A stretch of 64,000 bases of DNA. It comes from Saccharothrix carnea (GTDB taxonomy: Bacteria > Actinomycetota > Actinomycetes > Mycobacteriales > Pseudonocardiaceae). Below are positions 38,801-51,304 of this stretch, piece after piece. Positions within the stretch are counted from its first letter, which is position 1. The number at the start of each line of letters is the position of its first letter. Below the pieces are notes generated by a model. The model was not told where the DNA came from and ran no database searches. It was given only the letters and a program-made list of their open reading frames with translations. Location: the NCBI RefSeq assembly GCF_003014735.1, contig NZ_PYAX01000004.1, positions 1 to 64,000 of the forward strand, written 5' to 3'. Both the position numbers and the translations under genes were made by a program.

Positions 38801-41800
38801 GCCGTGCAGAAGGCGGGCGCGGTGTACCTGCCCGTCGACCGGGGCCTGCCGCGCGACCGCGTCGAGTACCTGCTCGCCGACTCGGACCCGGTGCTGGTGC
38901 TGGACGAGGCGCCGGACCTGTCCGGGTACCCGGCCACCCGACCGGACGTGGTGGTGCGGCCGGACCAGGCCGCCTACGTCATCTACACCTCCGGCTCCAC
39001 CGGCCTGCCCAAGGGGGTGGTGGTCGAGCACCGGCAGCTGGCGAACCTGTTCCACGACCACCGGAAGGCGCTCGACGGCTTCGGCCGCCTGCGGGCCGCG
39101 CTGACCGCCGTGTTCTCCTTCGACACGTCGTGGGAAGGGCCGCTGCTGATGGCCGCGGGCCACGAGCTGCACGTGATCACCGACGAAGTGCGCCTGGAGC
39201 CCGACGCGCTGGTGGGCTACGTGCGGCGGCACCGCGTCGACTTCCTCGACCTGACGCCGTCCTACGCGCGGCAGCTGCTGCCCGCCGGGCTGCTCGACGG
39301 CGACCACGTGCCCGCGGTGGTGATGCTCGGCGGCGAGGCGCTGCCGACGCCGCTGTGGCGCGAGCTGGCCGGGTCCCGGACCGCGGTGTTCAACTACTAC
39401 GGCCCGACCGAGGTGACCGTCGACTCGGTCGCCACGCTGGTCGCGGGCGACCGGGCGCTGATCGGCCGACCGACTGCCAACCTCACCGCGTACGTGCTGG
39501 ACGACGACCTCCGGCCGCTGCCGGTGGGTGTGCCCGGCGAGCTGTACCTGGCGGGTCCCCAGGTGGCGCGCGGCTACCTGGACCGGCCCTCCCTGACCGC
39601 CCAGCGCTTCCTCGCCGACCCGTTCGGCGAGCCGGGTGCCCGCATGTACCGCACGGGTGACCGCGTGCGGTGGTTGGCCGATGGGACGCTCGAATACCTG
39701 GGCCGCACCGACGACCAGGTCAAGATCCGCGGCTACCGCATCGAACCCGGCGAGGTCGAGGCCGCCCTGCTGGCCCACCCGGAGGTCGCCGAGGCGGCCG
39801 TGGTCGCCCGCGAGCACCACGGCCACCAGCGGCTCGTCGCCTACACCGTCGGCGGCGCGACCGGGCTGTCGGCGTGGCTGAAGCAGCGGCTGCCCGACTA
39901 CCTGGTGCCGTCGGCGTTCGTGGCGCTGGACGCGCTGCCGCTGACGCCCAGCGGCAAGGTGGACCGGCGGGCGCTGCCCGCGCCGGTGTTCACCGACGAC
40001 GCCGGTTACGTGGCGCCGGAGCCGGGCGTGCCCGCGCGGCTGGCGGAGATCTGGGCCGAGGTGCTCGGCGTCGAGCGGGTCGGCGCGCGGGACAACTTCT
40101 TCGCGCTGGGCGGCGACTCGATCCTGAGCATGCAGGTGGTGTCCAGGGCCCGCCAGGCGGGGCTGAAGCTGACCTCGAAGGACATCTTCCTGCGGCAGAC
40201 CGTCGAGGACCTGGCGCTGGTGGCCACCGAGCACACCGGGCAGGTCCACGAAGCCGTCACCGGTCCCGTCCCGCTCACCCCGGTCCAGCGCTGGTTCTTC
40301 GCCCACTGCGCCGAGGCCGGCGGGGAACCACCCGCGCACTTCACCATGTCGGTGGTCGTGGAGCTGGACGAGGTCGAGCCGGACGCGGTGCGTGACGCCG
40401 TGCAGGCCCTCGTCGCCCACCACGACGCGCTGCGCACCCGGTTCACGCTGGTGGACGGCACGTGGTGGCAGCAGGTCGCCGAGGTCGGCAGCACCGGCAC
40501 GACCGGCGCCGAGGTGTTCCGGATCGCGACCGACGACCCGCACGCCGAGGGCGCCCGCGCCCGCGCGTCGCTGGACCTGCGGCACGGCCCGCTGCTGCGG
40601 GCGGTGCTGTTCCCCAGCGGGCGGCTGTTCCTGACCGCCCACCACCTCGTGGTGGACGCGGTGTCGTGGCGGATCATCGTCTCCGACCTCCAGGCGCTGC
40701 TGGCCGGCGGCACGCTCGGCCCGAAGACCACGGCGTTCGCCGACTGGGCGCGCCGCCTGCACCGGCACGTGCGCGACGGCGGGTTCGACGCCGCGCTGCC
40801 GCACTGGGCGGAGGTGCCGGTGGAGGAACGCGTGCCGACCCTGGCGGACACGGCCCGCACCGTCACGGTGCGGCTGGGCCGCGCCGAGACCGACGCGCTG
40901 CTGCGCGCCGTGCCCGAGGCGTACCGGACGCAGGTCAACGACGTGCTGCTGACGGCGCTCGCGTCGGCGTTCGGCGGGCGGGCGCTGGTGGCGCTGGAGG
41001 GCCACGGCCGCGAGGAGCTGTTCGACGGCGTGGACCTCTCGCGGACCGTGGGCTGGTTCACCGCCCAGTTCCCGGTGCGGCTCGAGGTCGCGGAGGGTGA
41101 CTGGGGCGCCGCGCTCAAGGCGGTGAAGGAGCGGCTGCGCGCCGTGCCCGACAAGGGCTTGAGCTACGAGGCGTTGCGGTACGACGACCGCGGCCTCACC
41201 GGCTCCCTGCCCCGGGTGTGCTTCAACTACCTGGGCCAGTGGGACGGCGGGGTCACCGAGGCCGACCACGGCCGGGAGGTGCCGGACGACTTCGTGCGCC
41301 CGCACCTGCTCGACATCACCGCCGCGGTCTCCGGTGGCGAGCTGGTGGTGGAGTGGGACTACTCCACCGAGGCGCACGACGAGACCGCGGTGCGGGCGAC
41401 GGCCGACCGGATGCTCGACGCGCTGCGCGACATCACGCGGTTCTGCGCCCGGCCCGACGCCTGGGGCCGCACCCCCTCGGACTTCCCGCTGGCGAGGCTG
41501 ACCCAGGACCAGGTCGACCGGATCGTCGACCGGGACGTGGAGGACGTCTACCCGCTCACCCCGCTCCAGACGGGGATGCTGTTCCACGACCTGGTGGACG
41601 AGGGCACGGCGTACTTCAACCAGACGCGGGTGCGGCTGACCGGGGTGACCGACCCGCGCCGGCTGGGCGAGGCGTGGCAGCGGGTGGTGGACCGCACCCC
41701 CGTGCTGCGCTCCGGTGTCGTCTGGGAAGGGCTGGACGAGCCGGTGCAGGTCGTGCGGCGCGGCGTGCGGGTGCCGATCACCTACGCGGACGTGACCGAC

Positions 41801-44800
41801 GAGCTGGTCGCCGCCGATGCCGCGGCCGGGATGGACCTGTCCGGGCCGACGCTGGTGCGGCTGGTGATCGGGCGCGTGTCCGACACCGAGGTCGACCTGC
41901 TGTGGACCTCGCACCACCTGGTCCTGGACGGCTGGAGCACGCCGCAGGTGTTCGGTGACGTGCTGGCCGAGTACGCGGGCGTCGAACCCCCCTCGCGCCG
42001 GCCGTTCCGCGACTACCTGGCGTGGCTGGGCGAGCAGGACCCGACCGCCGCGGAAGAGCACTGGCGGCGGGTGCTGGCCGGTGTCGAGTCGCCGACGCCG
42101 CTGCCGTACGACCGGGCGCCCGAGCAGGCGCACCGCGCCGAGTCGTCCGCCCGGGTGGTGCTGGACCTGCCCGTCGACCGGCTGGCCGCGGCGGCCCGCG
42201 GGCACGGCCTGACGGTCAACACGGTGGTGCAGGGCGCGTGGGCGCTGCTGCTGGCGCGCACCGCGGGCCGCCGCGACGTGGTGTTCGGCAGCACCGTGTC
42301 CGGCCGCCCGGCCGAGCTGCCCGGCGTCGAGTCGATCGTGGGCATGTTCATCAACACGGTGCCCGCCCGCGTGGTGGTGGAGCCCGACGCGGTCACCGCC
42401 GACTGGCTGCGCCGGGTGCAGGAGGAGCAGACGGAGTCCCGCCGGTTCGACTTCGTGTCGCTGGCGCAGGTGCAGCAGTGGGCCGGCACGCGGCTGTTCG
42501 ACAGCCTGCTCGCGTTCGAGAACTACCCGGTGGACTCCGACGTGCCGGACGGTTCGCCCGGGGTCCACCCGGTCGAGGCCCTCGACACCACCACCTACCC
42601 GCTGACCGTGCGCGCGTACGTGGACGACTCGCTGCACGTGGAGCTGACCTACGACCCGCGGCTGTTCGACGACGGCACGATCGCCACCCTCGGCGACCGG
42701 CTGGCCCGGCTGCTCGACGCGATCGGCACCGACCCGCGGCGGCGGGTGTTCGAGCTGCCGTGGTTGTCCGACGACGAGCGCGAGAAGGTGCTGGTGTCGT
42801 GGAACGGCACGTCGTCCGGCGCCGCGGTCGAGGACACCGTCCCGTCCCTGTTCACCGCCCAGGCGGCACGCACGCCGGACGCGGTGGCGGTGACGTGCGA
42901 GGGCGCGAGCCTGACCTACCGCGAGCTGGACGAGCGGTCCAACGGCGTGGCGCACCACCTGATCGCGGCCGGGGCGGGGCCGGAGTCGCTGGTGGCGTTG
43001 AGGTTCCCGCGATCGCTCGACCTCGTGGTGGCGGTGCTGGGCGTGCTGAAGTCGGGCGCGGCCTACCTGCCGCTGGACGTGTCGTACCCGGCCGACCGGG
43101 TCGCGTACATGATCGCCGACGCCCGGCCCGTGCACACCCTGGAACGGCTGCCGGACCTGTCCGGGCTGCCGGTGACCGCGCCGGACGTGCCGCTGCGGCC
43201 GGAGAACACCGCGTACGTGATCTACACGTCCGGTTCCACGGGCAGGCCAAAGGGTGTCGTGGTGCCGCACTCGAACGTGGTGCGGCTGTTCACCGGGACC
43301 GACCACTGGTTCGGCTTCGGCCCGGACGACGTGTGGACGTTGTTCCACAGCTACGCGTTCGACTTCTCGGTGTGGGAGCTGTGGGGTCCGCTGCTGCACG
43401 GCGGGCGGCTCGTCGTGGTGCCCTACGAGGTGTCGCGGTCGCCCCGCGAGTTCGCCCGGCTGGTGGCCGACGAGGGCGTGACGGTGCTGAACCAGACACC
43501 GTCTGCGTTCTACGCGTTGCTGGAGGAGGCACCCGACCTCGCCGTGCGGTACGTGATCTTCGGCGGTGAGGCGCTGGACGTGCGGAAGCTGTCCGCGTGG
43601 CGCGGCTCCGGCGCGCTGGTCAACATGTACGGCATCACCGAAACCACGGTCCACGTCACGTACACGCCCGCGGACGGCTCGATCGGCGTGCCCATTCCGG
43701 ACCTGCGCGTCTACGTGCTGGACGACGAGCTGCAGCCCGTCGCGCCCGGTGTGGTCGGCGAGATGTTCGTGGCCGGACCGGGCGTGGCGCGCGGCTACCT
43801 CGACCGGCCCGGCCTGACCGCTCAGCGCTTCCCGGCCGACCCGTTCGGCCCGCCCGGCACGCGCATGTACCGCACGGGCGACCTGGCCCGGTGGGTCGAC
43901 GGGCGGCTGGAGTACTTCGGCCGCGCGGACCAGCAGGTGAAGATCCGCGGTTTCCGGATCGAGCTGGGCGAGGTCGAGGCGGTGCTGGCCGCGCACGGGG
44001 CCGTGGCGCAGGTCGCGGTGATCGTGCGGGAGGACCGGCTGGTCGCCTACTACGTGCCCGCCGCGACCGCGGACGCCTCCGGGTTGCGCGAACACGTCGA
44101 GCGGTCGTTGCCGGACTACATGGTGCCGACCGCGTACGTGCCGCTGGAGCGGTTGCCGCTCAACGCCAACGGCAAGCTGGACCGGGCCGCGCTGCCCGCG
44201 CCGGAACGCGAGGCGTCCGCGGCCGGCGGGTTCGTCGCACCGCGCACCGACGCCGAGCGGCTGGTCGCCGAGGTGTGGGCCGACGTGCTGGGGCTGGCGG
44301 CGGTGGGTGTCGAGGACAACTTCTTCACCCTGGGCGGCGACTCGATCTCCAGCATCCGGGTGGTGTCGAAGCTGCGGTCGTCGTTCGACGTCTCGCCGCG
44401 CGACCTGTTCGACCACCCGACCGTGGCGGCGCTGGCGGCCCGGCTGTCCGGGTCCGTGTCGCACGACGCGGTGATCCCCCGGGTCGACGGTGACGTGCCG
44501 TTGTCGTTCGCGCAGCAGCGGTTGTGGTTCCTGGACCAGTTCCAGCCCGGTGGTACCGAGTACGTGACGCCGCTGGCCGTGCGGCTGCGCGGTGAGCTGG
44601 ACGTGCCGCGGCTGGAGCGGGCGCTGACCGCGCTGGTCGAGCGGCACGACGTGCTGCGGACCACGTTCCCGGCGGTGGACGGGCTGCCGGTGGCGGTGGT
44701 GCGGCCGGCGGACGTCACGCTGCCCGTGGTGGACGGGATGCCCGTGGTGGAGCCGTTCGACCTGGCCGAGGGGCCGCTGTTCCGGCCGGTGCTGGTCCGC

Positions 44801-47800
44801 CGCGGACCGGACGACCACGTGCTGGCGTTGACGATGCACCACATCGTCACCGACGGGTGGTCCGGCGGTGTGCTGATGTCCGACCTGGCCGCGCTGTACG
44901 GCGGTGAGGAGCTGCCGCCGCTGCCCATCCGGTACGGCGACTTCGCGGCCTGGCAACGGGAGCAGCCGCTGGACGCCCGGCTGGACTTCTGGCGCGCCGA
45001 GCTGGCCGACGTGCCCGCGCTGGAGCTGCCGACCGACCGACCGCGGCCCCCGGTGCAGACCACGGCGGGCGCGCGGACCGAGTTCGCCGTGCCCGCCGCC
45101 GTCACGCGACGGTTGCGGGAGCTGGCGCGGGCCGTGGACGGCACGGTGTTCATGGCGCTGGTGGCGGCCTGCGAGGTGCTGTTGCACCGGTGGTCCGGGC
45201 AGGACGACTTCGCGGTCGGCACGGTGGCGTCCGGGCGGGACCGGCCGGAGACGCAGGACCTGGCCGGGTTCTTCGTCAACACGGTCGCGCTGCGGGCGCG
45301 GATCGAGCCGTCGATGACGTTCCCGGAGTTCCTGGCCCGCACGCGCAAGACCGTGCTGGACGCGTTCGCGCACCAGGACGTGCCGTTCGAACGGGTGGTG
45401 GACGCGGTGCAGCCCGACCGCGACACCAGCCGCACGCCGCTGTTCCAGGCGGTGGTGGCGTTGCAGAACGCGCCGCAGGCGCCGGGCTTCCCGGGGCTGG
45501 CGGCGGAGGACGTCGCGCAGCCGACCGTGAGCAGCAGCTTCGACCTCACGGTGGAGTTCACCGAGGACGGGGACGGGCTGCACGGTTCGGTCGAGTACAA
45601 CACCGACCTGTTCGACGCGGGCACGGTCGAGCGGCTGGTCGAGCACCTGGACGTGCTGCTGACCGGCATCGCCGCCGACCCGGACCGCCCACTGTGGGCG
45701 TTGCCGGTGCTGCCCGGTGCCGAGCGGGAGCTGCTGGCCGCGTGGGGCTCGACCGGCCCGGCCGTCGACGGCCCCGGTTTCGTGGAGCTGGTCGAGGCGC
45801 AGGCCGCGCGCACGCCGGACGCGTTGGCCCTGACCGGCGCGGCCGACGTGACCTACGCCGAGCTGAACGCCCGCGCGAACCGGTTGGCGCACCACCTGAT
45901 CGGGCTGGGCGCCCGACCGGAGCGGATCGTCGCGCTGCGGCTGCCCCGGTCGGTGGACCTGCTGGTGGCGGAGCTGGCGGTGCTCAAGGCCGGTGCCGCG
46001 TTCCTGCCGGTCGACCCGGACTACCCGGCCGAGCGGATCGCGTTCATGCTCGACGACGCCCGGCCGCTGGCGGTGCTGGACGGTCCGGTCGACGTCTCCG
46101 GGCAACCCGACACGAATCCGCGCGTGGCGGTGCGGCCGGAACACCCGGCGTACGTGATCTACACGTCCGGGTCGACCGGGCGGCCGAAGGGCGTGGTGGT
46201 GTCGCACGCCGGGCTGGCCACGTTCTCGGCGGCCGAGATCGCGCACTTCGAGGTGTCGCCGGGCGACCGGGTGCTGGAGTTCTCCTCGCCCAGCTTCGAC
46301 GCGTCGGTGCTGGAGCTGTGCCTGGCGTGGCCCGCCGGCGCGGCGCTCGTGGTGCCGCCGCCGGGGCCGCTGCTGGGCGACCAGCTCGCCGAGGTGATCG
46401 ACGGGTTCGGCGTGACGCACGCGTTGATCCCGCCGGTGGCGCTGGCGACCGTGCCGGACGTGGCCCTGCCGACCTTCCGCACGCTGGTGGTGGGCGGTGA
46501 CGCGTGCTCGGCGGACCTGGTGGACCGGTGGGCGCCCGGTCGGCGGATGGTCAACGCCTACGGCCCGACCGAGTCCACCGTGGTCGCGTCGTGGAGCGAT
46601 CCGCTGGAGCCCGGTGGCCTGCCGCCGATCGGTCGGCCGATCCCGGGCACGCGGGTGCACGTGCTGGACGCGGAGCTGCAGCCGGTGCCTGTCGGGGTGG
46701 CCGGTGAGCTGTACGTGTCCGGTGTCGGGCTGGCGCGCGGGTACCTGGACCGGCCGGGGCTGACCGCGTCGCGGTTCCTGGCGAACCCGTTCGGACCGGC
46801 CGGCTCGCGCATGTACCGCACGGGTGACGTGGTGCGCTGGAACGCGTCCGGTGTGCTGGAGTTCGTCGGCCGGGCGGACGAGCAGGTGAAGATCCGCGGG
46901 TTCCGGGTCGAGCTCGGCGAGATCGAGACCGCGCTGCTGCGGCACCCGGACGTGCGGGAAGCGGTCGTGGTGGCCAGGGCGGACGCGCGGGGCCACAAGC
47001 GGCTCGTCGCGTACGTCGTGGGGTCGGCCCGGGCGGACGAGGTCCGCGAGTTCCTGGGCGGGTCGCTGCCCGACTACCTGGTGCCGTCGGTGTTCGTGCC
47101 GGTGGACGCGCTGCCGATCAGCCCGAACGGCAAGGTGGACCGGGCCAAGCTGCCCGAGCCGGACTTCGGCGCGCTCGTCGGCGCCGGGTACGTCGCGCCG
47201 GACGGGCCGGTGGAGGAGGCGCTGGCGGCGGTGTGGGCCGACGTGCTCGGCGTGCCGAAGGTCGGTGCCCAGGACAACTTCTTCACCCTCGGCGGCGACT
47301 CGATCCTGAGCATGCAGGTGGTGGCGCGGGCGCGACAGGCCGGGTACCGTTTCAGCACCCGCGACCTGTTCACGCACCAGACCGTCGCGTCGCTGGCGCC
47401 GCACGTCGCGGTCGAGGTCGCGTCGTCGGCCGACCGCGCGCCGGTGGTGGGCGAGGTGCCGTTGACGCCGATCCAGCACTGGTTCCTGCACTCCGGGCGG
47501 CGCAGCCCGCACCACTTCAACCAGTCGCAACTGGTCGAGCTGGACCCGGCGGTGGACGTGGCGGCGTTGCGGCGGGCGTTGGGCGTGCTGGTGGCGCACC
47601 ACGACGCGTTGCGGCTGAGGTTCACGTCGGTCGACGGCGCGTGGCGGCAGCACAACGACGACGTGCGCGAGGTCGACGTCCTCACGGTCGTGGACGGCGT
47701 GGACGAGTTGGAGGAGGTCGCCGACGAGGTGCACGCGTCATTCGACCTGTCGACCGGGCCGCTGGTGCGGGCCGTGCTGTTCCAGGGCGATCAGCCGCTG

Positions 47801-48667
47801 TTGTTGCTGGTCGCGCACCACCTGGTGGTCGACGGGGTGTCGTGGCGGATCCTGCTCGACGACCTGGAGACCGCCTACCGGGGCGAGGACCTGGGCGCCA
47901 AGACCACCTCGTACCAGGAGTGGTCGCGGCGGCTGGAGGCCCACGTGCACAGCGGTGCCCTGGACGACGAGGTCGAGCACTGGACCCGATCGTTCCCGCC
48001 GTTCCCGAAGCCGGGCGGTGCGCCGGAAGCGGTGACGGTGGAGCTGTCGGAGGAGGACACGGACGCGTTGCTGCGCGGCGCGCCCGCCGCCTACCGGACC
48101 CGGATCAACGACGTGCTGCTGGCCGCGTTGGCGTGGGCGCTGTCGAGGTGGACGGGGTCGTCGCGGGTCGCGGTGGACCTGGAGGGCCACGGGCGGGAGG
48201 ACGTGCTCGACGTCGACCTCTCGCGCACGGTCGGCTGGTTCACCACGGTGTTCCCGGTGACGCTGGAGGTGCCGGACGGCGGCTGGCGCGACCGGGTGAA
48301 GGCGGTGCGGCGGCAGCTGCGGGCCGTGCCGGGCAACGGGTTCGGCTACGGCGCGCTGCGCCAGCACGGCCTGGTGCCCGACAACGGGCGGCCCGCGGTG
48401 TCGTTCAACTACCTGGGCCAGTTCGACGGCGGGTCGGCCGAGTCGACCGGCCTGTACCGGGAGGTGCGGCCCGCGGTCGGGGTGGAGCACGACCCGGCCG
48501 ACGCCGGCGACCACCTGGTCGACGTGGTCGGTGAGGCGGGCAAGACGCTCGGCTTCACCTGGTACTACTACCCGTCGGTGCACCCGGGCGCGGAGATCGA
48601 GGGCGTGGCCGCCGACTTCGCCACCGCGCTGCGGGCGATCGCCGCGGACTGCCGGGGTGCGCTGTGA
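29867..48667 (+). CDS. Nonribosomal peptide synthetase, modules 4-8, ending in an epimerase without thioesterase
   Basis: A 6266-aa NRPS. Domains by residue: C4 40-456, A4 473-941, T4 946-1023, E4 1031-1463; C5 1466-1885, A5 1901-2391, T5 2396-2473; C6 2485-2901, A6 2914-3375, T6 3380-3456, E6 3463-3884; C7 3888-4308, A7 4326-4783, T7 4786-4863; C8 4873-5290, A8 5303-5766, T8 5773-5850, E8 5855-6266. All C domains keep HHxxxDG and all T domains GGDS. E domains keep HHxxxD, with E6 reading DA instead of DG. Pocket codes by eye: A4 DTEDMGFVDK and A6 DTEDMGYVDK (acidic pocket, basic residue likely), A5 DAYWWGGTFK (Val), A7 DFWNIGMVHK (Thr, exact), A8 DALLVGAVVK (aromatic, like A1). No thioesterase or reductase follows E8; the stop overlaps the next start (GTGA). 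Confidence 0.95.
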   Translation: MTTSKNDRISALPEHLREKLRQRLAGRAAPKADVIPPAPRDEPLPLSAGQQRLWFLDRFQPDSTEYTSAIALRLTGRLDADRLADAVRGLVRRHESLRTTFDQVDGHPVQVVHDDVPLDLVRTDDLRAVLDQPFDLRRGPLFRAALRTESADAHVLLLTSHHIVVDGWSLGVLTDELGALYRGETLPEPRLQYADYAVWQRGRPVDTGFWVDRLAGVVPLDLPTDRPRPAERTSAGATLEFTVPARLAGDLAELARVNETTLFTTLTAACQLLLARYTGQDDIAIGTVTSGRDRAELAGLVGFLVGTVVLRSTVDTSRSFAEFLAQVNRTALDAFAHDDVPFDRVVEAVGASRDPSRTPLFDVMVVLQNAGRTMPELPGLHVEEYPLTREWANFDLSIDFTQTDDGLHGLVEYSTELFDAATVDRLTRHLLVLLAGITADPHRPMAELSLLIGDEPDGRGRALAVPDTTFPALFEDRARRTPDATALVCDGTRLTFAEVDARANRLAHHLLREGVGPERVVALSLPRGVESVIGILGVLKAGAVYLPVDPGLPEERRRYLLEDSGAVHVIDAPVDTSGLPDTAPDVRPRPDHAAYVIYTSGSTGKPKGVVVEHRQLVNLLHNHREDFAREHMRVAVSAVFSFDTSWEGPLLMADGHELHVLTDEVRLEPAELVRYVREHRIDFLDLTPSYVRQLLPAGLLDGAHKPRVLMLGGEALDAALWRELARADVEAYNFYGPTETTVDAVSCLVTGHRPVIGRPLANLTARVLDDDLRPVPVGVPGELFIAGPQVARGYLHRPGLTADRFLADPFGEPGTRMYRTGDKVRWLAVGGADDQTQSALLEYLGRTDDQVKIRGFRIEPGEVEAALMSHPEVRAAAVVARKDNGHARLVAYVVTTGPANLREHLRRSLPDYSVPSAFVELDRLPLTANGKLDKAALPAPEATSEGGFVAPRTPVEAELARIWAEVLGVARIGVEDNFFTVGGDSILSIQVVSRARQAGLHLTSRDVFRHQTVAELALVVSAAAETAPEPVFTGPAPLTPIQRWFFTEYGPLAHFTMSLLVELEPAVDAEALRNAVRTVVGHHDALRLRFRQVDGQWAQEAAGTEADVFRVEADADVEAVARDAQRGLDLGTGPLLRAVFFPGARPKLLLTVHHLAMDGVSWRILLGDLEQAYRGLPLEPVGTPFTQWAHRLAEHVRSGALDGAREHWDALPEPEALPVDRDGVNTAGSARVVSVRLDRETTDAVLTAVPPVYRTQVNDVLLSALGRALAEWTGRETVSVALEGHGREELLPGVDLNRTIGWFTTQFPVVLPTSDEWGRTLKSVKESLRAAPHRGLSFGALDIGRPGGGELPQVSFNYHGRFDVADGGFYRARRDAVGADLPADAKRTHLLEVTGLVEGGELELSWQYCADVHDEETVRRLAERTLDGLREIVAHCAQPGAGGRTPSDFPLAKLTQEQVDALAGPDVEDIYPLTPLQAGMVFHSLVEPGAYVDRMRLVLDGVSDPEALARAWQRVVDRTPVLRTSVVWEGVDEPVQVVHRRVELPVTGADERPDRFDFSVAPLMRVGITPLADDRVEVVWTSHHVLLDGWSTAQVFAEVLEHYRAITGGDVPALPARRPFRDYLGWLAEQDPAEAEAHWRSLLSGAQGPTPLPFDRLPAEEHRAQRTGVVRLELTTDESAALRDTARRHGLTVNTVVQGLWALLLSRHSGERDVVFGGTVSGRPAELPGVESMIGMLINTVPVKVGVDGDAPATAWLRELQAGQSESRRFDFVSLAQVGQWVGTRLFDSAVVFENYPLSEVTETTGVRVREVHVEESTNFALTLVAHLTDRLGARLLYDPALFDEATARRLVTHLGVLLRGIAEDAERPVRALPMATDEELRAVLVDWNDTGAGGPVTTVPALFAARVRSAPHDPAVVCGDITLDYAELDARANRLAHALVRRGVRPDDRVGLLAARSVDLVVAQLAVAKAGGAYVPLDVRAPRERLRLLLADTGASVLLADAGWVDVAREVHAGPVVLLGESPDEPDTDPGIAVHPENLAYVMHTSGSTGTPKGVAVRHRDVVALATDRAFDRGHERVLLHSPTAFDASTYELWVPLLRGGAVVVAPPEDLDAEALRRVVTEGGVTALWLTAGLFRAVAQEAPDCLATVRQVWTGGDVVPAAAVRRVLDACPGIVVVDGYGPTETTTFASRRVLTAADPVPDPVPIGTPLDGMRAYVLDEDLRPVPPGVVGELFVAGAGLARGYLARPGLTAQRFPADPFGVPGERMYRTGDVVRWTARGELEFVGRADDQVKIRGFRVELGEVEAVLAGYPAVAEAVVVPRQDERGVKRLVAYVVAARGATLDVAELRGLAGRELPDYMVPAAVVVLDELPLSRNGKVDRRALPDPEPTRVREHVAPRTDAERVVAGIWGDVLGVTEVGAEDDFFALGGDSILSIRVTSRLRAAFGVQLSPRALFEHPTVSGLATAISGTTAVDAIPVIPRDGVHPQSPAQQRLWFLDQFEPDSTEYLTPMAMRLHGPLDVGALRRALDGLVARHESLRTTFDDGVQVVHEQREVPLTVEEGSWQDVLHEEVSTPFDLRRGPLLRTRLVRVAPEEHVLVLTLHHIVTDGWSSGVLARDLGALYAGRELPPLPVQYVDYAAWHEAPPTDYWAEKLAGVPPLELPTDRPRPAVRGAAGAMHEFTVPAPVAGALRALAAGRGDTLFTALVAATQALLARYTGQDDIAVGTAVSGRGRAELDDVVGLFVNTVVLRSTVDLRRSFAEFLADVRTTVRDGFAHQDVPFERVVDAVRPDRDPSRNALFDAMVLLQNTGGALPDLPGLRVEEVGLPLLTSTCDVTFEFGEAGGELRGAVEYSTDLFDADTIDRMSRHLVALLAGVTADPDRPLAEVPLLLGDEPDGRGEPMVVPDTPFPVLFAEQAARTPDATALVCGPTRLTFAEVDARANRLAHHLLAHGAGPERVVAVSLPRSADSVVAILAVQKAGAVYLPVDRGLPRDRVEYLLADSDPVLVLDEAPDLSGYPATRPDVVVRPDQAAYVIYTSGSTGLPKGVVVEHRQLANLFHDHRKALDGFGRLRAALTAVFSFDTSWEGPLLMAAGHELHVITDEVRLEPDALVGYVRRHRVDFLDLTPSYARQLLPAGLLDGDHVPAVVMLGGEALPTPLWRELAGSRTAVFNYYGPTEVTVDSVATLVAGDRALIGRPTANLTAYVLDDDLRPLPVGVPGELYLAGPQVARGYLDRPSLTAQRFLADPFGEPGARMYRTGDRVRWLADGTLEYLGRTDDQVKIRGYRIEPGEVEAALLAHPEVAEAAVVAREHHGHQRLVAYTVGGATGLSAWLKQRLPDYLVPSAFVALDALPLTPSGKVDRRALPAPVFTDDAGYVAPEPGVPARLAEIWAEVLGVERVGARDNFFALGGDSILSMQVVSRARQAGLKLTSKDIFLRQTVEDLALVATEHTGQVHEAVTGPVPLTPVQRWFFAHCAEAGGEPPAHFTMSVVVELDEVEPDAVRDAVQALVAHHDALRTRFTLVDGTWWQQVAEVGSTGTTGAEVFRIATDDPHAEGARARASLDLRHGPLLRAVLFPSGRLFLTAHHLVVDAVSWRIIVSDLQALLAGGTLGPKTTAFADWARRLHRHVRDGGFDAALPHWAEVPVEERVPTLADTARTVTVRLGRAETDALLRAVPEAYRTQVNDVLLTALASAFGGRALVALEGHGREELFDGVDLSRTVGWFTAQFPVRLEVAEGDWGAALKAVKERLRAVPDKGLSYEALRYDDRGLTGSLPRVCFNYLGQWDGGVTEADHGREVPDDFVRPHLLDITAAVSGGELVVEWDYSTEAHDETAVRATADRMLDALRDITRFCARPDAWGRTPSDFPLARLTQDQVDRIVDRDVEDVYPLTPLQTGMLFHDLVDEGTAYFNQTRVRLTGVTDPRRLGEAWQRVVDRTPVLRSGVVWEGLDEPVQVVRRGVRVPITYADVTDELVAADAAAGMDLSGPTLVRLVIGRVSDTEVDLLWTSHHLVLDGWSTPQVFGDVLAEYAGVEPPSRRPFRDYLAWLGEQDPTAAEEHWRRVLAGVESPTPLPYDRAPEQAHRAESSARVVLDLPVDRLAAAARGHGLTVNTVVQGAWALLLARTAGRRDVVFGSTVSGRPAELPGVESIVGMFINTVPARVVVEPDAVTADWLRRVQEEQTESRRFDFVSLAQVQQWAGTRLFDSLLAFENYPVDSDVPDGSPGVHPVEALDTTTYPLTVRAYVDDSLHVELTYDPRLFDDGTIATLGDRLARLLDAIGTDPRRRVFELPWLSDDEREKVLVSWNGTSSGAAVEDTVPSLFTAQAARTPDAVAVTCEGASLTYRELDERSNGVAHHLIAAGAGPESLVALRFPRSLDLVVAVLGVLKSGAAYLPLDVSYPADRVAYMIADARPVHTLERLPDLSGLPVTAPDVPLRPENTAYVIYTSGSTGRPKGVVVPHSNVVRLFTGTDHWFGFGPDDVWTLFHSYAFDFSVWELWGPLLHGGRLVVVPYEVSRSPREFARLVADEGVTVLNQTPSAFYALLEEAPDLAVRYVIFGGEALDVRKLSAWRGSGALVNMYGITETTVHVTYTPADGSIGVPIPDLRVYVLDDELQPVAPGVVGEMFVAGPGVARGYLDRPGLTAQRFPADPFGPPGTRMYRTGDLARWVDGRLEYFGRADQQVKIRGFRIELGEVEAVLAAHGAVAQVAVIVREDRLVAYYVPAATADASGLREHVERSLPDYMVPTAYVPLERLPLNANGKLDRAALPAPEREASAAGGFVAPRTDAERLVAEVWADVLGLAAVGVEDNFFTLGGDSISSIRVVSKLRSSFDVSPRDLFDHPTVAALAARLSGSVSHDAVIPRVDGDVPLSFAQQRLWFLDQFQPGGTEYVTPLAVRLRGELDVPRLERALTALVERHDVLRTTFPAVDGLPVAVVRPADVTLPVVDGMPVVEPFDLAEGPLFRPVLVRRGPDDHVLALTMHHIVTDGWSGGVLMSDLAALYGGEELPPLPIRYGDFAAWQREQPLDARLDFWRAELADVPALELPTDRPRPPVQTTAGARTEFAVPAAVTRRLRELARAVDGTVFMALVAACEVLLHRWSGQDDFAVGTVASGRDRPETQDLAGFFVNTVALRARIEPSMTFPEFLARTRKTVLDAFAHQDVPFERVVDAVQPDRDTSRTPLFQAVVALQNAPQAPGFPGLAAEDVAQPTVSSSFDLTVEFTEDGDGLHGSVEYNTDLFDAGTVERLVEHLDVLLTGIAADPDRPLWALPVLPGAERELLAAWGSTGPAVDGPGFVELVEAQAARTPDALALTGAADVTYAELNARANRLAHHLIGLGARPERIVALRLPRSVDLLVAELAVLKAGAAFLPVDPDYPAERIAFMLDDARPLAVLDGPVDVSGQPDTNPRVAVRPEHPAYVIYTSGSTGRPKGVVVSHAGLATFSAAEIAHFEVSPGDRVLEFSSPSFDASVLELCLAWPAGAALVVPPPGPLLGDQLAEVIDGFGVTHALIPPVALATVPDVALPTFRTLVVGGDACSADLVDRWAPGRRMVNAYGPTESTVVASWSDPLEPGGLPPIGRPIPGTRVHVLDAELQPVPVGVAGELYVSGVGLARGYLDRPGLTASRFLANPFGPAGSRMYRTGDVVRWNASGVLEFVGRADEQVKIRGFRVELGEIETALLRHPDVREAVVVARADARGHKRLVAYVVGSARADEVREFLGGSLPDYLVPSVFVPVDALPISPNGKVDRAKLPEPDFGALVGAGYVAPDGPVEEALAAVWADVLGVPKVGAQDNFFTLGGDSILSMQVVARARQAGYRFSTRDLFTHQTVASLAPHVAVEVASSADRAPVVGEVPLTPIQHWFLHSGRRSPHHFNQSQLVELDPAVDVAALRRALGVLVAHHDALRLRFTSVDGAWRQHNDDVREVDVLTVVDGVDELEEVADEVHASFDLSTGPLVRAVLFQGDQPLLLLVAHHLVVDGVSWRILLDDLETAYRGEDLGAKTTSYQEWSRRLEAHVHSGALDDEVEHWTRSFPPFPKPGGAPEAVTVELSEEDTDALLRGAPAAYRTRINDVLLAALAWALSRWTGSSRVAVDLEGHGREDVLDVDLSRTVGWFTTVFPVTLEVPDGGWRDRVKAVRRQLRAVPGNGFGYGALRQHGLVPDNGRPAVSFNYLGQFDGGSAESTGLYREVRPAVGVEHDPADAGDHLVDVVGEAGKTLGFTWYYYPSVHPGAEIEGVAADFATALRAIAADCRGAL

Positions 48668-49884
48668 CGACGTCGTTGGCGCGCAACCGCAACTACACGC
48701 TGTTGTGGGGCGGTCAGGCGCTGTCCGAGGTCGGGTTCAGCGCCTCGATGCTGGCCCTGCCGCTGCTGGTGCTGTTCCTGACCGACTCGCCGGTGCTGTC
48801 CGGGCTGGTGCTCACCGTGGGCGCCACCGCGCAGCTGCTGGTCGGGCTGCCGGCCGGCGCGCTGGTCGACCGGTGGGACCGCCGCCGGATCATGCTGTGC
48901 TGCGAGGCCGCCCAGGTGTTCGCCCTGGGCGGGTTGGTGGTGGCGGTGTGGGTCGACGCGGTCACGATCCCGCACCTCCTGGCGGTCGCCGCGGTGCTCG
49001 GCGTGTGCCGGGCGCTGTTCGAACCGGCCGAGGACGCGTGCCTGCCGCGGCTGGTGCCGGAGTCGCAACTGGCGACCGCCGTGGCGATGAACGGCGCGCG
49101 GTCGTCGTTGGGGCAGATGGCGGGCACGGCGCTGGGCGGCGTGCTGCTGGCGGTGGCCCGCTGGCTGCCGTTCCTGGTCGACCTGGTCACGCACGCGGTG
49201 GCGTTCGTGGCGCTGCTGTTCATCCGGGTGCCGCCGTCCGCGCCGGTCGAGTCGCACCCGCACCTGCTGCGGTCGATCGGCGAGGGCCTGCGGTGGGTGT
49301 GGAGCCGCCGCGAGATCCGGGTGACGGCGCTGTGCGCGGTGGTGCTGAACCTGTTCTTCACCGCGTTCTACGTGGTCGTCATCGTGCTGGTGGACAGCCG
49401 TGGCGCGTCCGGGGCCCAGATCGGCGTGATGGCGGCGATGCTCGGCGTCGGCGGCGTGCTCGGCGCCCTGGTGGCACCGTGGCTGCACCGCGCGCTCGGG
49501 CCGCACCGGTCGATCGCGTCGGTGTTCTGGGTGCTGTCGGTGCTGGTGCCGGTGGCGCTGCTGGTCGAGTCGCCCTACCTGCTCGGGGCGCTGTTCGCCC
49601 TGATGAGCTTCCTCGCCCCGACCGCCAACACCACGATCAGCACCCACCAGCTGCTGCTCACCCCCGACGAGCTGCGCGGACGGCTCAGCGGGGTGATGGG
49701 CGTCGTCGTCGGCGGCGCCGGTGCCGCCGGCCCCCTGGTCGGCGGCGTGCTGACCGAGGCCCTGTCCGCGCGGACCGCCGTGGTGGTGTGCGCGGCGGGC
49801 ATCATCCTGATCACGATCTTCGTCACCGTCAGCCCGACTCTGCGCGGGTACGCGAAAGCACAAGAGGAGAACAACGCATCATGA
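48664..49884 (+). CDS. MFS exporter of the NRPS operon
   Basis: A 406-aa, 12-helix MFS protein. Motif A reads [18 protein letters not shown] and the second half has [19 protein letters not shown], the pattern of the EntS-like peptide/siderophore exporters. GTG overlaps the NRPS stop by four bases and its own stop overlaps the MbtH start (ATGA). It is therefore translationally coupled and very probably exports the peptide product, giving self-protection. Confidence 0.9.
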   Translation: MTTSLARNRNYTLLWGGQALSEVGFSASMLALPLLVLFLTDSPVLSGLVLTVGATAQLLVGLPAGALVDRWDRRRIMLCCEAAQVFALGGLVVAVWVDAVTIPHLLAVAAVLGVCRALFEPAEDACLPRLVPESQLATAVAMNGARSSLGQMAGTALGGVLLAVARWLPFLVDLVTHAVAFVALLFIRVPPSAPVESHPHLLRSIGEGLRWVWSRREIRVTALCAVVLNLFFTAFYVVVIVLVDSRGASGAQIGVMAAMLGVGGVLGALVAPWLHRALGPHRSIASVFWVLSVLVPVALLVESPYLLGALFALMSFLAPTANTTISTHQLLLTPDELRGRLSGVMGVVVGGAGAAGPLVGGVLTEALSARTAVVVCAAGIILITIFVTVSPTLRGYAKAQEENNAS

Positions 49885-50072
49885 GGGACGACATCACCTA
49901 CCAGGTCCTGGTCAACGACGAGGGCCAGTACTCGCTGTGGCCCGCGCACCACGACGTGCCCGCCGGGTGGCGGTTCGAGGGCACCAAGGGCACCAAGGAC
50001 GAGTGCTCGGCGCACGTCGACGAGGTGTGGACCGACATGCGGCCCGCGTCGTTGCGCGCGGCGATGGACTGA
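49881..50072 (+). CDS. MbtH-like protein
   Basis: A 63-aa MbtH-fold protein, YQVLVNDEGQYSLWP then VPAGW and WTDMRPASL, matching the family motif NxExQxSLWP...PxGW...DMRP. MbtH-like proteins bind A domains and are needed for folding or activity of many NRPSs. It is the last gene of the operon and likely serves several of the seven intact A domains. Confidence 0.95.
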   Translation: MRDDITYQVLVNDEGQYSLWPAHHDVPAGWRFEGTKGTKDECSAHVDEVWTDMRPASLRAAMD

Positions 50073-50080
50073 GGTCCGTG

Positions 50081-50113
50081 CTGAGCGGCCCGCGGGTACC
50101 GCGGGCCGCTCAG
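50081..50113. terminator. Terminator of the NRPS operon, shared with convergent chrA
   Basis: A perfect 15-bp stem (50081-50095 with 50099-50113) and 3-nt loop, 8 bp after the MbtH stop. The right arm contains the chrA stop codon, so it can act in both directions. Confidence 0.85.
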
Positions 50114-51258
50114 AACAGCGGGACCAGCGCGCCGACGACCCCGGCGCCGACCAGCGCGCCGACCACGCCCCGGCGCAGCACCAGCAGCCACAGCGCGGCG
50201 AGCCCGAGCAGGACGAACTGCCACGGCTCGTGCAGCGACCAGGCCAGCGGGACCGTGGTGCCCGCGATCGCGCCGATCGCCGCCGCGCCGGCTCCGGTGA
50301 GGAACGCCTGTGCCTTGTCGTCGTCCCGCAGGCGGTGCAGCCTCGGTCCGCCCGCGATGACCATCACGAACGACGGCGCGAACGCGACGAACGCGGCCAA
50401 CAGCCCGCCACCCAGCCCCGCGGCGGCGTAGCCGACGACCGCGACCGTCTGCACGACCGGTCCCGGGGTGATCTGGCCGAGCGCCACCGCGTTGAGGAAC
50501 TCGGCGTCGGTCATCCACCCGTACGTCTGCACGGCGTCCTGTCGCATCAACGGGATGATGACGAACCCGCCGCCGTAGGACAGCGCGCCGACCTTGGTCG
50601 CCACCCACGCCACCGCGCCGAGCCCTCCCCCGACCGCGGGCAGCGCCAGGACGACGGGCCAGTGCGCCGTGCGGCCGGACGGCGCCCGCACCGCGACCTC
50701 CACCAGGCCGGCGGCGACGAGCACCAGCACCAGCCACGGCCCGGTCACCGCCGCCGCGACCGCGCCGACCACCAGGTACGACGCCCACCGCACGCGTGCC
50801 GCCCACGCCGTGCCGACGCGCCGGTAGCTGCCGGGCACCAGGCCCCACGCCGCGTGCGCCGCCACCGCGGGCACCGCCGCTCCCGCACCGGCCGCCGCCC
50901 CGGTCACCCACGCGGGCGCGTTGTCGGCCAGGAACAGCACGGCCAGCGCGAGGATCAGCAGCAACCCCGGCACGATGAAGCACACCCCGCCGACCACCGC
51001 GCCGGCCGCGCCGCGCAACCGCCACGCGCACAGGATCGCGAGCTGCGTCGAAGCGGGACCGGGGAGCAGGTTGGTGACCGCGATGCCGTCCTCGAACTCC
51101 CGGTCCGACAGCCACCCGCGCCGCGTCACGCACAGCTCGCGCAGCAACGCGATGTGCGCGGGCGGCCCACCGAACCCGACGCAGCCGATCCGCCCCCACT
51201 CGCGGGCGACGGTCGCCAGGCTGACGGCGCGCGCGTCGCCCACCACGTCACCACCCAT
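50110..51258 (-). CDS. chrA: ChrA-type chromate/anion transporter
   Basis: A 382-aa membrane protein of two homologous CHR halves: GFGGPPAHIALLRE...NLLPGPASTQLAI in the first, SYGGGFVIIPLMRQ...GQITPGPVVQT in the second. This full-length architecture is that of ChrA proteins, which extrude chromate; many actinobacterial members have unproven substrates. ATG 51258 is used, with a TATCCT -10 box 19 bp upstream (51282-51277). The open frame to 51336 would read through that promoter. Confidence 0.88.
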   Translation of the reverse strand: MGGDVVGDARAVSLATVAREWGRIGCVGFGGPPAHIALLRELCVTRRGWLSDREFEDGIAVTNLLPGPASTQLAILCAWRLRGAAGAVVGGVCFIVPGLLLILALAVLFLADNAPAWVTGAAAGAGAAVPAVAAHAAWGLVPGSYRRVGTAWAARVRWASYLVVGAVAAAVTGPWLVLVLVAAGLVEVAVRAPSGRTAHWPVVLALPAVGGGLGAVAWVATKVGALSYGGGFVIIPLMRQDAVQTYGWMTDAEFLNAVALGQITPGPVVQTVAVVGYAAAGLGGGLLAAFVAFAPSFVMVIAGGPRLHRLRDDDKAQAFLTGAGAAAIGAIAGTTVPLAWSLHEPWQFVLLGLAALWLLVLRRGVVGALVGAGVVGALVPLF

Positions 51259-51276
51259 CCGGTCGAGGCCACGCGC

Positions 51277-51304
51277 AGGATAGCCGGCCAGTACCGTCCC
51301 ACCG
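51277..51304. promoter_or_regulatory. Back-to-back promoters of chrA and the methyltransferase gene
   Basis: Minus-strand TATCCT (51282-51277) serves chrA. Plus-strand TACCGT (51292-51297) lies exactly 7 nt before GTG 51305, giving a leaderless methyltransferase transcript. Confidence 0.5.

Noticed and set aside
32636..47734. A 5032-aa open frame antisense to the second NRPS gene
   Set aside because: Long antisense frames arise from the extreme third-position GC of the NRPS. The translation is low-complexity His/Arg/Gln/Val without domains, whereas the plus strand gives continuous C-A-T-E domains.
48540..48667. A terminal thioesterase or reductase at the end of the second NRPS
   Set aside because: The protein ends within about 40 residues of the last epimerase strand region; no GxSxG or NAD(P)-binding motif follows T8.
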